In this document: one piece after another, positions 45,891-54,790 of the stretch | Position numbering within the stretch: the stretch's first letter is position 1 | Layout of the letters: each line of letters opens with the position of its first letter | From: Methylobacterium sp. CB376 | Lineage (GTDB): Bacteria; Pseudomonadota; Alphaproteobacteria; Rhizobiales; Beijerinckiaceae | DNA: 64,000 nt | Direction: 5' to 3' | NCBI RefSeq assembly: GCF_029714205.1 | Contig: NZ_CP121648.1 | Span: 1,364,001 to 1,428,000 of the forward strand | Made by a program: the position numbers and the translations under genes | Notes under the pieces: generated by a model | The model's database searches: none | What the model saw: only the letters and a program-made list of their open reading frames with translations | Told to the model about the DNA's origin: nothing

Positions 45891-47339
45891 ATGATCATGA
45901 ACTTCGACGCGCTCGTCCTCTCACGCATCCAGTTCGCGTTCACCATCTCCTTTCACATCATCTTCCCGGCCTTCACCATCGGTCTCGCAAGCTGGCTCGC
46001 CCGGCTGGAGTTCGAGTGGCTGCGCACCGGCAACCCTCAGTACAAAAATCTCTACAAGTTCTGGGTGAAGGTCTTCGCGGTCTCCTTCGGTCTCGGCGTC
46101 GTCTCCGGCATCGTGATGAGCTACCAGCTTGGCACCAACTGGTCGCGCTATTCCGAGTTCACCGGCAACATCTTAGGTCCCTTGATCGCCTACGAGGTGA
46201 TCACCGCCTTCTGCCTGGAGGCGGGGTTTCTAGGCATCATGCTGTTCGGCTGGGATCGCGTCGGCGACCGGCTGCACTTCTTCGCAACCTGCATGGTGGC
46301 CCTCGGAACTCTGATCTCGGCCTTCTGGATCCTGTCGGCAAACTCCTGGATGCAGACGCCCGACGGCTTTCGCGTCGAGAACGGCCTCGCCCTGCCGGTT
46401 GACTGGTGGAAGATTATCTTCAACCCATCGTTCCCGCTGCGCTACGCCCATATGGTCATGGGGTGCTATCTCACCACGGCGTTCGCAGTTGCGGGCATGT
46501 CGGCTTGGATGCTGTTGCGCCACCCGCATGATGCGCCCGAGGCCAAGCTCGCGGGCGCGCGCCGCGCGCTCTCGATGGCGCTTTGGTTTGCCACGATCGT
46601 GACGCCGATCCAGATCTTCGTCGGCGATATGCACGGCCTGGGTGTTCTCAAGTATCAACCGACCAAGCTGGCAGCGATCGAGGGCAACTGGGAGCGGCGG
46701 GCCAACATGCCGCTGCGATTGTTCGCGATCCCCGACCAGAACGCCGAGACTAACCATTACGAGATCAGCATCCCGAAGATCGGCAGCTACATCCTGACCC
46801 ATGAGTTCGGCGGCGAGGTACCCGGCCTGAAAGACGTGCCGCCGGATCAGCGCCCACCCGTGCTGCCGGTATTTTTTGTCTTCCGGGGCATGCTTGCCAT
46901 CGGATTTGCCATGCTGGGCCTGAGCCTGTGGCATCTCTACCTGCGCTGGAAAGGGGGGCTCTTCACCGACCGGCTGTTCCTCAACGCAGCAATGATGATG
47001 ACGCCCTCGGGCTTCGGCGCCGTTCTGCTCGGCTGGTTCACCGCCGAGATCGGCCGGCAGCCCTACCTCGTGTATGGGCAATTGCGCACGGCCGATGCCG
47101 TATCGCCGGTTACGACGGGTGCGGTCACCATCTCGCTTATGACTTTCCTCATCGTCTACTCGATCGTGTTCGGCTGCGGGAGCTACTACCTCGCCAAGCT
47201 CCTGCGGAAAGGACCTGATCCAGTCGAGGAGATCCCGGGAGCCGAGAGCCTGGCCAAGAAGCCGAAGCGGCCGTTGTCGCTACCCGACGAGAGACTCGAC
47301 GGAGGACCAAGGCGCAAAGCTCCCCAACCCGCCGAATAA
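45891..47339 (+). CDS. cydA: Cytochrome bd-type quinol oxidase subunit I
   Basis: 482 aa from ATG 45891 with GGAGGT five bases before. Subunit I binds haems b558, b595 and d. Conserved segments are SRIQFAFTISFHIIFPAFTI with the N-terminal haem ligand His, ITAFCLEAGFLGIMLFGWDR, VMGCYLTTAFAVAGMSAWM and EIGRQPYLVYGQLRTADAVS. The Q-loop is short, as in the cyanide-insensitive (CioA) subgroup. The enzyme oxidises quinol with high oxygen affinity and no proton pumping. With NDH-2 it completes a short NADH-to-O2 chain. Confidence 0.94.
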   Translation: MIMNFDALVLSRIQFAFTISFHIIFPAFTIGLASWLARLEFEWLRTGNPQYKNLYKFWVKVFAVSFGLGVVSGIVMSYQLGTNWSRYSEFTGNILGPLIAYEVITAFCLEAGFLGIMLFGWDRVGDRLHFFATCMVALGTLISAFWILSANSWMQTPDGFRVENGLALPVDWWKIIFNPSFPLRYAHMVMGCYLTTAFAVAGMSAWMLLRHPHDAPEAKLAGARRALSMALWFATIVTPIQIFVGDMHGLGVLKYQPTKLAAIEGNWERRANMPLRLFAIPDQNAETNHYEISIPKIGSYILTHEFGGEVPGLKDVPPDQRPPVLPVFFVFRGMLAIGFAMLGLSLWHLYLRWKGGLFTDRLFLNAAMMMTPSGFGAVLLGWFTAEIGRQPYLVYGQLRTADAVSPVTTGAVTISLMTFLIVYSIVFGCGSYYLAKLLRKGPDPVEEIPGAESLAKKPKRPLSLPDERLDGGPRRKAPQPAE

Positions 47340-47350
47340 GGAGAGCCCAC

Positions 47351-48394
47351 ATGTTCGGCTTCGGAACGGAATATGTCGGCTGGGCCTTTTGGCTGCCCCT
47401 GCTCTGGGCGGTGATCCTTGGGGTCGCGATCACCATGTACGTGGTGGTCGACGGCTTCGATCTCGGCATCGGTATCATGTTCACCAGGGCCGAGAACGAC
47501 AATTGGCGCGACCGGATGATGTTCTCGGTCGCGCCGATCTGGGATGGCAACGAAACTTGGCTGATCCTTGGCGGCGCCGGCCTGTTCTGCGTCTTCTCGG
47601 TCGCCTATGCGATCCTGATGCCGGCGCTCTACATTCCGATGCTGATTATGCTGATCGCTTTGGTCTTCCGGGGCATCGCCTTCGAGTTCCGCTTCAAGGC
47701 GGATACATCCAAGCGTATCTGGGACTACGCCTTCCACTACGGCTCCCTGCTGGCGACCTTTGCGCAAGGGATCGTGCTCGGCGCATTCGTGCAGGGCTTC
47801 GAGGTAGGCGGACGGCAGTTCGCTGGCGGCACCTGGGACTGGCTGACCCCGTTCAGTCTAGCGACCGGAGTCGGCCTCGTCTGCGGTTATGGCCTCTTGG
47901 GCGCGACGTGGTGTGTGATGAAGACCACGGGTGCCTTAGAGATCTGGGCCCGGCGTAAATCTGAGCAATTCCTCGTCGCCACAATCGTCATGATGGCGAT
48001 CGTGAGCGCCTGGGTGCCGTTTCTTGGCCGGCAGATCGAAGCACGCTGGTTCTCTTGGCCCAGCATCCTCGCTCTGGTCCCGGTTCCACTGTTGACGGCG
48101 TTCGTTGCATATATGATTTATCGGTCGGTCAACGACGGTCATCATACCGCGCCGTTCTTACTCTCCATTGTGATGTTCCTGCTCGGGTTCCTGGGGTTGG
48201 TCATCAGCTTGTTCCCCTACATCGTGCCGCCTTCCATAACGATCTGGCAGGCTGCGAATACGGTGGACTCGCAAATGTTCGCCCTGATCGGCTATGCCTT
48301 CGCTTTGCCGATCACCTTCGCATACACGGCTTATGCATACTACGTGTTCCGTGGCAAAGTCGCAAAGGAGATCGCGGGCGGTGGGTACGGATAG
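47351..48394 (+). CDS. cydB: Cytochrome bd-type quinol oxidase subunit II
   Basis: 347 aa starting 11 bases after cydA. It is an all-helical membrane subunit with the family start WLPLLWAVILGVAITMYVVV then DGFDLGIGIMFTRAENDNWR and APIWDGNETWLILGGAGLF. It stabilises subunit I. No CydX-like small subunit gene follows, and no cydCD assembly transporter is in the window. CioB would be an equally valid name. Confidence 0.94.
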   Translation: MFGFGTEYVGWAFWLPLLWAVILGVAITMYVVVDGFDLGIGIMFTRAENDNWRDRMMFSVAPIWDGNETWLILGGAGLFCVFSVAYAILMPALYIPMLIMLIALVFRGIAFEFRFKADTSKRIWDYAFHYGSLLATFAQGIVLGAFVQGFEVGGRQFAGGTWDWLTPFSLATGVGLVCGYGLLGATWCVMKTTGALEIWARRKSEQFLVATIVMMAIVSAWVPFLGRQIEARWFSWPSILALVPVPLLTAFVAYMIYRSVNDGHHTAPFLLSIVMFLLGFLGLVISLFPYIVPPSITIWQAANTVDSQMFALIGYAFALPITFAYTAYAYYVFRGKVAKEIAGGGYG

Positions 48395-48572
48395 CGGGAG
48401 ACAGCCGCACCGCCGGCCCGCATCGAACCGCAGCCTCACTCGCGCGGAGGGTGGGTCAGTGTCTTAGACGCGGTACGGCAAAATTCAAAAGCATCAGCTT
48501 GTTCTTGAAGATTACAACAAGTAGATCGTCAGGAACAAGGCCGCGGTTGCTTCAGAGCACGCAAGGAGTCTC

Positions 48573-49559
48573 ATGGCCGTCGTTCTCGATCTCCTCAACA
48601 CGGACATCCGCCCGCGCCACCCTGAGAAGGCGCATCGGCCCGACCAGCCCGTCCAGCGTAAGCCCGACTGGATCCGGGTGCGGGCGCCGGGTTCGCCCAA
48701 ATGGGCCGAGACGAACCGCATCGTGCGCGAGAACAAGCTCGTGACGGTATGCGAGGAGGCGGGCTGTCCCAATATCGGCGAGTGCTGGGAGAAGAAGCAC
48801 GCCACCTTGATGATCTCGGGGGACACCTGCACCCGTGCGTGCGCCTTCTGCAACGTCAAGACCGGCCTGCCCGGCGCGCTTGATCCGCACGAGGCTGACA
48901 GCGTCGCCCAAGCGGTGGAAAAGCTCGGGCTCGCCCACGTCGTCATCACGTCGGTGGACCGGGACGATCTGCCGGACGGCGGCGCGGGGCACTTCGCCCA
49001 AGTCATCCGGGCGATCCGTGCCCGCTCGCCTGAGACCACGATCGAGGTGCTGACGCCGGACTTCCTGCGAAAAACAGAAGCCCTGGAGGTCGTGGCCGCG
49101 GCCCGGCCCGACGTGTTCAATCACAACCTCGAAACGGTGCCGTCCAAATATCTGACCGTGCGGCCCGGGGCGCGCTACTTCCACTCCATCCGCCTGCTCC
49201 AGCGCGTGAAGGAACTCGACCCGACGATCTTCACCAAGTCTGGCATAATGGTCGGCCTCGGCGAAGAGCGCAACGAGGTGCTTCAGCTCATGGATGACCT
49301 GCGCTCGGCCGATGTCGATTTCCTGACCATCGGCCAGTACCTGCAGCCGACGAAGAAGCACCATCCGGTGATGCGCTTCGTGCCGCCCGACGAGTTCCGG
49401 GCCTACGAGACCACGGCCTACGCCAAGGGCTTCCTGCTTGTTTCGGCGACGCCGCTGACCCGCTCTTCGCACCACGCCGGAGAATATTTTGCGCGACTCA
49501 ACGCAGCGCGCATCACACGTCTATCGGTGGCCGCAAAACAAAGCCAACTGTCAGAGTAG
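48573..49559 (+). CDS. lipA: Lipoyl synthase
   Basis: 328 aa from ATG 48573 with AAGGAG upstream. It is a radical SAM enzyme that inserts two sulfurs into octanoyl chains on E2 and GcvH proteins. The auxiliary cluster motif is [19 protein letters not shown]. The SAM cluster is in [37 protein letters not shown] and [16 protein letters not shown] are also typical. Carrying it beside a PDH with two lipoyl domains suggests a self-sufficient module; the organism probably has another copy elsewhere. No lipB is nearby. Confidence 0.95.
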   Translation: MAVVLDLLNTDIRPRHPEKAHRPDQPVQRKPDWIRVRAPGSPKWAETNRIVRENKLVTVCEEAGCPNIGECWEKKHATLMISGDTCTRACAFCNVKTGLPGALDPHEADSVAQAVEKLGLAHVVITSVDRDDLPDGGAGHFAQVIRAIRARSPETTIEVLTPDFLRKTEALEVVAAARPDVFNHNLETVPSKYLTVRPGARYFHSIRLLQRVKELDPTIFTKSGIMVGLGEERNEVLQLMDDLRSADVDFLTIGQYLQPTKKHHPVMRFVPPDEFRAYETTAYAKGFLLVSATPLTRSSHHAGEYFARLNAARITRLSVAAKQSQLSE

Positions 49560-49576
49560 AGGTAGCGGAGGATCTT

Positions 49577-50548
49577 ATGCGACACATATGCCGGCTCGTC
49601 TGTGTTCTGGCTGCTATGCTCCTTTCTACGGGGGTAGCTTTTCCTGCTGATCCCAATTGGCCTGCCACTCTGGTCATTGGGACGGCATCGCCGGGCGGAA
49701 CGTACTTTACTTATGGCGAGGGTTTGGCAAAGATCCTGACCCGCGAACTTGGCATACCTGTTTCCGCACGGGCGACAGAGGGCCCTGTTCAGAACATTGC
49801 TCTTCTGGAGAAGGGCGAGATCCAGTTGGCTTTCGCGACGCTCGGGGTCGCCTTGCAGGCTTGGAACGGAACAGGCGCGGGGAGCCAAGGCAAGCCGTTC
49901 CGCGAGATGCGCGCGTTGTTTCCCATGTATGACACTCCGTTCCAGTTGGTCGTGATGCACGGGTCAATCATTCAGTCGGTTGCTGATCTCGCTGGAAAGC
50001 GCATTGGTTCCGGCCCGCAAGGGGGCACTACGGCCACCTACATGCCCGAGATGTTGAAGGCGCTTAAGATCGAGGCTCCCTTGATCTATGGAGACTGGGC
50101 CGATCTCGCTCAGCAACTTCGCACAGGAGCGCTTGATGCTCTCGCGGTCGCGGCCGGTGTTCCGTTCCCGTCCTTTCTCGATCTTGAAACAAACGGCAAG
50201 CTGCGTTTCCTTCACGTCACTACTCAGCAAATCGCTGTCCTCCGCTTGACGCACCCCGAGCTGCAACTGTCGACTGTACCGCCGGGGATCTATGCCTCGC
50301 TTCCGACCCCATATCAGACCGTTGGGCTTTTCAATTTTGCCGTGGGTCGGATGGATCTGCCCGACAATCTTGTATATGCGATCTTGGATGCCGTGTTTTC
50401 ACATCAGGATGAGCTGATCGGCACGCATCCCGCTGCGACCGAAACCGTTCCGGCCAACTTCACACGCAACATGTTCCTTCCGTTTCACAACGGCGCGGAT
50501 CGCTGGTACCGCAATCATGCCGCTGGCGGGACTGAGCAGGGCGATTAA
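49577..50548 (+). CDS. TAXI-family periplasmic solute-binding protein
   Basis: 323 aa. Residues 1-24 (MRHICRLVCVLAAMLLSTGV) are a signal peptide. The fold shows LVIGTASPGGTYFTYGEGLA, ARATEGPVQNIALLEKGEIQ and LAGKRIGSGPQGGTTATYMP, diagnostic of TAXI TRAP binding proteins. Such proteins deliver ligands such as glutamate or dicarboxylates to a fused DctQM permease. No permease gene is nearby, so it may serve one elsewhere or act as a sensor partner. It starts 17 bases after lipA. Confidence 0.9.
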   Translation: MRHICRLVCVLAAMLLSTGVAFPADPNWPATLVIGTASPGGTYFTYGEGLAKILTRELGIPVSARATEGPVQNIALLEKGEIQLAFATLGVALQAWNGTGAGSQGKPFREMRALFPMYDTPFQLVVMHGSIIQSVADLAGKRIGSGPQGGTTATYMPEMLKALKIEAPLIYGDWADLAQQLRTGALDALAVAAGVPFPSFLDLETNGKLRFLHVTTQQIAVLRLTHPELQLSTVPPGIYASLPTPYQTVGLFNFAVGRMDLPDNLVYAILDAVFSHQDELIGTHPAATETVPANFTRNMFLPFHNGADRWYRNHAAGGTEQGD

Positions 50549-50611
50549 CGATTGTTGTCGGGCAGATACACCGGCACGTATCCGGGGCTGCCGACAGGTC
50601 CAGGCACAAGA

Positions 50612-50767
50612 GCTCGAGATGTTGAACGAACATTCGCCTGGCTTGGCCGTGGCCAGGGTCTCGCCAAGGGTTGGGAGAGAACCACCGCGAGCTGCGCCGC
50701 CAGGGCTCTCATTGCCAGCATCACGCCGATGTCACGACGGCTCGCAAGGTACTGCTACCTGACGTGA
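50612..50767 (+). pseudogene. IS5-family transposase C-terminal fragment
   Basis: The frame gives VERTFAWLGRGQGLAKGWER, then TTASCAARALIASITPMSRR and LARYCYLT, matching the end of IS5/IS427 transposases (VERTFAWL.RCRRLAKDFE ... RRLARY). The catalytic part is missing. It marks the right border of the metabolic cluster. Confidence 0.7.
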
Positions 50768-50929
50768 ACTTTCGAGTCCGGCTCTGAGACACGCCTCGAC
50801 AGGCCGATCCTGCGACCGCGCGTTCCAGTTCCCGTGACACTGCCGCGGGAAACCCCACCAGCCCATCCCTCACGCCCGCTTTCTCGAGGCACCCCTGACG
50901 AGCGCCCATTGGATTGGCCGCGGCCGAGC

Positions 50930-51076
50930 TTAGACTGATTCAACGCCCACATGAAAAGAATTTTTATGATCCTGCGGCCATGATTGCCACGCCATAGCCA
51001 TAAAAGTGGCAGCAGTCATGATTAAAACTGCAAACAGATGGAACACGACAGGAATCACGGCCTGAATTGTAGACAT
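50930..51076 (-). CDS. Small membrane protein, 48 aa
   Basis: ATG 51076 has GGGAG upstream. The product MSTIQAVIPVVFHLFAVLIM then TAATFMAMAWQSWPQDHKNS has one clear transmembrane helix followed by a short polar tail. The local sequence is AT-richer than average and the frame is clean to TAA. Function unknown; a small subunit of a membrane complex is possible. Confidence 0.45.
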   Translation of the reverse strand: MSTIQAVIPVVFHLFAVLIMTAATFMAMAWQSWPQDHKNSFHVGVESV

Positions 51077-51653
51077 AAATCGTACTCCCAAGTTTGAAGG
51101 CCGAAACGTCGGCGGCGTGTCATGCCCTAAGATCGAGCGCGGCAGTGGAGCGCGAGATGGGCGTGGACAGGTAAAATGGGGTTCACCTTATCACGGGTGA
51201 GTTCGCCGGCAGCCAAGCTGCAAACAGCTCTTACCCGGCCAGGGCAATGCCGACGATCGCGATCGCCGCCCCAATCAGCATCAGGAGCGTCGAGACGAGC
51301 GGCAGGCGGAGTGTGAGCGCCTCCTTCCGACGAGGTGAGAACGGGTTGTGCAGGTTACTCCGCAGGTGCCTCCTAGAAAGCTGGCGCTTAGTCAGACCCG
51401 TGTTGAGTTCGTGTGATGCCAGCGCCTTTTGGAAGCCCGGGCTCCGATGCAGCTGGCCGAGTCTCGCCGGGGAGTAGCCGCTCATCGGTGAGGTCAAGAC
51501 GGACCGTTTCCCAGCTGAGTGTGCCGCGATCATGCAGCGCTCAGTGTGCGCGTCGTACGAACCGCTCGAGAATCTGAGCGTACCGGCAACTCTCACGAAC
51601 GGCTTGCCACTCGATCAGCTAACGTCGGCCTACCCAGCTTGTGTGGTGAGCCA
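51077..51653. other. Gap with a possible short membrane-anchor ORF
   Basis: A minus-strand frame ending at 51231 closes with a hydrophobic segment (STLLMLIGAAIAIVGIALAG) but has no convincing start or upstream coding character. No other gene is supported. Confidence 0.35.
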
Positions 51654-51797
51654 CTATGCTGCAGCGGAGCCGTACTCATCGAGCCAGAGTTGACGTCCAA
51701 GCAAGATCGCCACTCTCTCTAGATTGCGGTAGGTCAGCGCGCAATCCAGATCGCGCAGCACGCGACACTTGATGAGCGCTCTAACGGACGGCTTCAT
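51654..51797 (-). CDS. Possible small protein, 47 aa
   Basis: ATG 51797 has AGAGG six bases upstream. The product (MKPSVRALIKCRVLRDLDCA then LTYRNLERVAILLGRQLWLD) is basic and helical. No homologue is recognised, so it could be chance. Confidence 0.3.
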   Translation of the reverse strand: MKPSVRALIKCRVLRDLDCALTYRNLERVAILLGRQLWLDEYGSAAA

Positions 51798-51861
51798 GAT
51801 ATGCCTCTTTTGCAGTAGCTTGACGCCACGATTCCGTAATCAGCCTAACGACACATGTCGC

Positions 51862-52467
51862 TCAAGAAGCCCTTAAGCTTTCCAATATGAACGCAGTCAT
51901 CAGATTGTTTGCCGCAACAAATGAACGACTGCACTCAGCGTTCGTCGCCAGCATTATATCAACGGGCGTCTGAGACTTCGCGAGAACGCGGCCGTACGCG
52001 AGCTTAGCTCCCAGCTCGTCCTGTACGTACGACACCCAGATGCTATGCTGCGCGCTGATCTTCTCTAGCAATCGAGCAGCCGTCGAGTATGTGCTCGCCC
52101 GAGCAGTTGATGGTTCAGCAAAAGCGCTGGCATCAGCACCAGCGTGCTCGCTCGCTGCCGATCCTGATGTGGTGAGCTCATCCGAAATCTCTGGCGCGCT
52201 TACTGCAGCCGCGTAAACCGCGACCGGTTCCGGCTCAGGTGTGGCACTCTCAAGCGTACTTGCAGGTTCATCACCATCAAGTCGGGCGTCATCCGGCACG
52301 AGGTCCTCATTGGCCCCTTCCAGTGGGGACAACGGCTCGGGCTCATTGGCAGGGACAGACTCAAGCAACGTCTGATCGCCACTCTGGTCGCCATTGCCCT
52401 GCGGGAGGACAGCCTGCCCGTCCCCAGCATTGAGGATCGGCGCGTCAGCGGCCATGACCTCGTTCAT
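51862..52467 (-). CDS. Acidic N-terminal, phasin-like C-terminal protein, 201 aa
   Basis: Start ATG 52467 with GGAGAAG upstream. Residues 1-120 are acidic and low-complexity (rich in E, P, A, D). The last 75 residues (TAARLLEKISAQHSIWVSYV, QDELGAKLAYGRVLAKSQTP) form an amphipathic helix pair ending in AANNLMTAFILESLRAS. The helix pattern resembles phasins, and the gene is 122 bp downstream of a true phasin gene on the same strand. A PHB granule role is inferred. Confidence 0.5.
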   Translation of the reverse strand: MNEVMAADAPILNAGDGQAVLPQGNGDQSGDQTLLESVPANEPEPLSPLEGANEDLVPDDARLDGDEPASTLESATPEPEPVAVYAAAVSAPEISDELTTSGSAASEHAGADASAFAEPSTARASTYSTAARLLEKISAQHSIWVSYVQDELGAKLAYGRVLAKSQTPVDIMLATNAECSRSFVAANNLMTAFILESLRAS

Positions 52468-52589
52468 GGGGCTTCTCCGTTGCACTTCCGGTGAACGCCT
52501 CCCGCGTCGCGCTGCCATGTTACCGCTCCCTCTCGTCAGGGCCGGCCCGCGCGTCTGAAATAGCGCGGGCTCCGGCTAATCAAATCAGG

Positions 52590-52940
52590 TTACGCAGCCT
52601 TAGCGACGGAATAGAGTTCCTTGGCCTGGACCTGGAAAGCCTCGAGCTGAGCGCGGACGTACTCCGCCTGGATCTTGCCGGCCTCTTGCAGACCGCGGGC
52701 GCGGACGACCTTCTGGGTGGCCTCGAAGGCAGCGTTGGCGTTCTGCTCAGCGAAATCGAGGCTGCGGGTGTAAGCCACGCTGACCGGGAGCTGGGCGTTC
52801 TTGAACGAGGACTGGACGGTCTCGTTCGCCCTGCGGGTGTTCTGGAAGAAGGCGGTGACGGCCTGCTGGACCTGCGACACGCTCTTCTCGGCGAAGTCGC
52901 GCAGCTGGGCAGGGATCTCGATGGGGTTCTGGCTTGCCAT
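52590..52940 (-). CDS. Phasin (PHB granule-associated protein)
   Basis: 116 aa. The pattern IPAQLRDFAEKSVSQVQQAV, TAFFQNTRRANETVQSSFKN and SLDFAEQNANAAFEATQKVV then QAEYVRAQLEAFQVQAKEL matches Phasin-2-type proteins. It is an amphipathic helical protein coating PHB granules and controlling their number and size. The ATG at 52940 has GAGAAG upstream. A TGCA-rich region sits just upstream. It lies about 11 kb from phbAB and supports PHB production by this organism. Confidence 0.85.
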   Translation of the reverse strand: MASQNPIEIPAQLRDFAEKSVSQVQQAVTAFFQNTRRANETVQSSFKNAQLPVSVAYTRSLDFAEQNANAAFEATQKVVRARGLQEAGKIQAEYVRAQLEAFQVQAKELYSVAKAA

Positions 52941-52980
52941 GACGCTTCTCCACGGTGGTACTCACCGCCTTCTTGTACGG

Positions 52981-53003
52981 TGCAATAAAAATGGTGCAGT
53001 GCA
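52981..53003. promoter_or_regulatory. Candidate PhaR operator before the phasin gene
   Basis: TGCA occurs at 52981, 52995 and 53000, the latter two as TGCAGTGCA. PhaR regulators of alphaproteobacterial phasin genes bind TGC-rich sites like TTGCAGTGCA. It lies 41-63 bp upstream of the phasin start. Confidence 0.4.
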
Positions 53004-53666
53004 CAATGACGCGCAACTCGACCTTTCGGATTAGTCCAAAAGAGATAAAGGCAGAGGCGACGATGCGCTCAGGACGACGGGGCGGTGGGTTATGACATGC
53101 TGGCCGACCAGTGCATGGACGTAGCCAGCCTGGCTCGGTACATGCTGTAACAATCTGATAAATAAGCAATTTCTGATTTTGAGCGCGTTCCTGAGCGAGT
53201 CAAAAAGGGCCGCCCTCGCGGACAGCCCGAAATCTAGGGAGGACACGCCCATGGAGGGTATGCACCGCCGCAACGCCATCGCGGCTGTGCACGAGTTTTG
53301 TGCGATGGTGCGGCGCACAATGCAATCAACGATGTGCTCCAGGTATGAGGTGCGTGCTTACGGTTGTTCGGCTGCTGGTCACGAGAGGGATTGCCACCTC
53401 AGTCGCACATGTGCCGCACATCTTTGTTCCGGAACTGGCGTCCGCCGTGGGGCATACGCACAGCCGCTGACGGTCGTCCGACGCTGACGCGCTTGACGCC
53501 AGAGCCCCCGCAGCGGTCAGTCGCGGGGAACCTCGTCAGGAAATCAAATGTCGGGAAAACCTTCGTAACCGGACACTCCGGATATTGGCCGCGAGGGGCC
53601 GCTTCGGGTCAGAAGTTCGCGCTCGGTTGGTTCGGCTATGCGCCACGAGAAGTCAGTTCTGCGTGC
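53004..53666. other. Non-coding gap of about 660 bases
   Basis: Long open frames are present but lack coding character and good starts. The right half (53500-53660) resembles dispersed Rhizobiales intergenic sequence. Confidence 0.4.
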
Positions 53667-54689
53667 TCACCGAGGGCCGAGCGGGGCAGCACGATCCATG
53701 CTCACCACGACCTTGCCGTTCGAGGCACCCGTCGCAACCGCGCGGTACGCCGCGTCGATCATGTCAAATTCGAAGACATGGGCGTCGAGACGAGGGGAAA
53801 TCCGGCCGGCCTCGACGAACTGTGTCACCGCGCGCAAGATCTCACCGTGCTGCGCTCGGCCCTCCCCCGTGAGCAGCGGCAGAAGCGTGAAAACCCCCGA
53901 GTAGGTGCCGGCTTTGAAGGAAAGGGGCGCCAGGGCGTGTTTGCCCCAGCCCAGCGCGCTGACCACGTGGCCGAAGCGCCGGACCGCCTCGAAGGATGCG
54001 TCGAGCGTCGCGCCACCCACGGTGTCGTAAACCAGATCGAACCCTCTTCCGGCCGTGTGTCGTTCGACGTAGTCGGCAACGGTCTCGCTTCGGTAATCGA
54101 TGAAGGTCGCGCCCAGCCGCGTGATCACTGACCGATTCACGCCGGATCCGGTCGCGAACACCTCCGCCCCGAACGCCCGCGCGATCTGCACGGCGGCCTG
54201 CCCGACCCCGCCGGCACCCCCGTGCACCAAGACAAGCTGACCGGAGCCGACACGGGCCCGATCGACGAGACCTTCCCAGGCCGTGATCGCGACGAGCGGC
54301 AGGGACGCGGCCTCGCGCATGCTCAGGTTCGCGGGCTTTGGGGCGAGAAGGTTCGCATCCGCCACCTGGTACTCGGCCAGCGAGCCCTGGTGGCCACCGA
54401 CGCCGCCCGTCATGCCGTAGACCTCGTCCCCGACCCGCATGCCGGACACACCCGGCCCGACCGCCTCGACCGTCCCCGCCATGTCGAGGCCGAGGATGGC
54501 CGGCAGGGGATGACGCGCATGCGCGGCCGTCCCCGCGTGGATCTTGAGGTCCAGCGGGTTCACGCCACTGGCCGCGACACGCACCAGGACTTGGCCCGGG
54601 CCGGGCTCGGGCCGGCTGATCGTGGCGATGCGGAACGGCGCCCCGTGGCTCTCGACCACGGCTGCTCTCATGGTGGCGGGTGAGCTCAT
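53667..54689 (-). CDS. Zinc-independent quinone oxidoreductase-like (MDR) protein
   Basis: 340 aa from ATG 54689 with AGGAG upstream. GroES-like N-terminus (VLVRVAASGVNPLDLKIHAG; PAILGLDMAGTVEAVGPGVS) and Rossmann fold with VLVHGGAGGVGQAAVQIARA for NADPH. It lacks the structural zinc Cys cluster, as in QOR and crotonase-like reductases. It probably reduces quinones or enoyl substrates. It is divergent from a LysR gene, which is likely its regulator. Confidence 0.87.
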   Translation of the reverse strand: MSSPATMRAAVVESHGAPFRIATISRPEPGPGQVLVRVAASGVNPLDLKIHAGTAAHARHPLPAILGLDMAGTVEAVGPGVSGMRVGDEVYGMTGGVGGHQGSLAEYQVADANLLAPKPANLSMREAASLPLVAITAWEGLVDRARVGSGQLVLVHGGAGGVGQAAVQIARAFGAEVFATGSGVNRSVITRLGATFIDYRSETVADYVERHTAGRGFDLVYDTVGGATLDASFEAVRRFGHVVSALGWGKHALAPLSFKAGTYSGVFTLLPLLTGEGRAQHGEILRAVTQFVEAGRISPRLDAHVFEFDMIDAAYRAVATGASNGKVVVSMDRAAPLGPR

Positions 54690-54790
54690 GGCGATCTCCT
54701 GTGATGAGTCGACGATCGAGCATTCACAGGCGAATGGGAACGAACGATACTGCACGCTGCTCAGACGCAATTGTATGGCTGATCGCGACC

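Noticed and set aside
46190..47081. A 283-aa minus-strand ORF opposite cydA
   Set aside because: Composition is that of an antisense shadow and cydA motifs are complete on the other strand.
53031..53487. ORFs on both strands in the 53.0-53.6 kb gap
   Set aside because: No ribosome sites, family motifs or coding composition.
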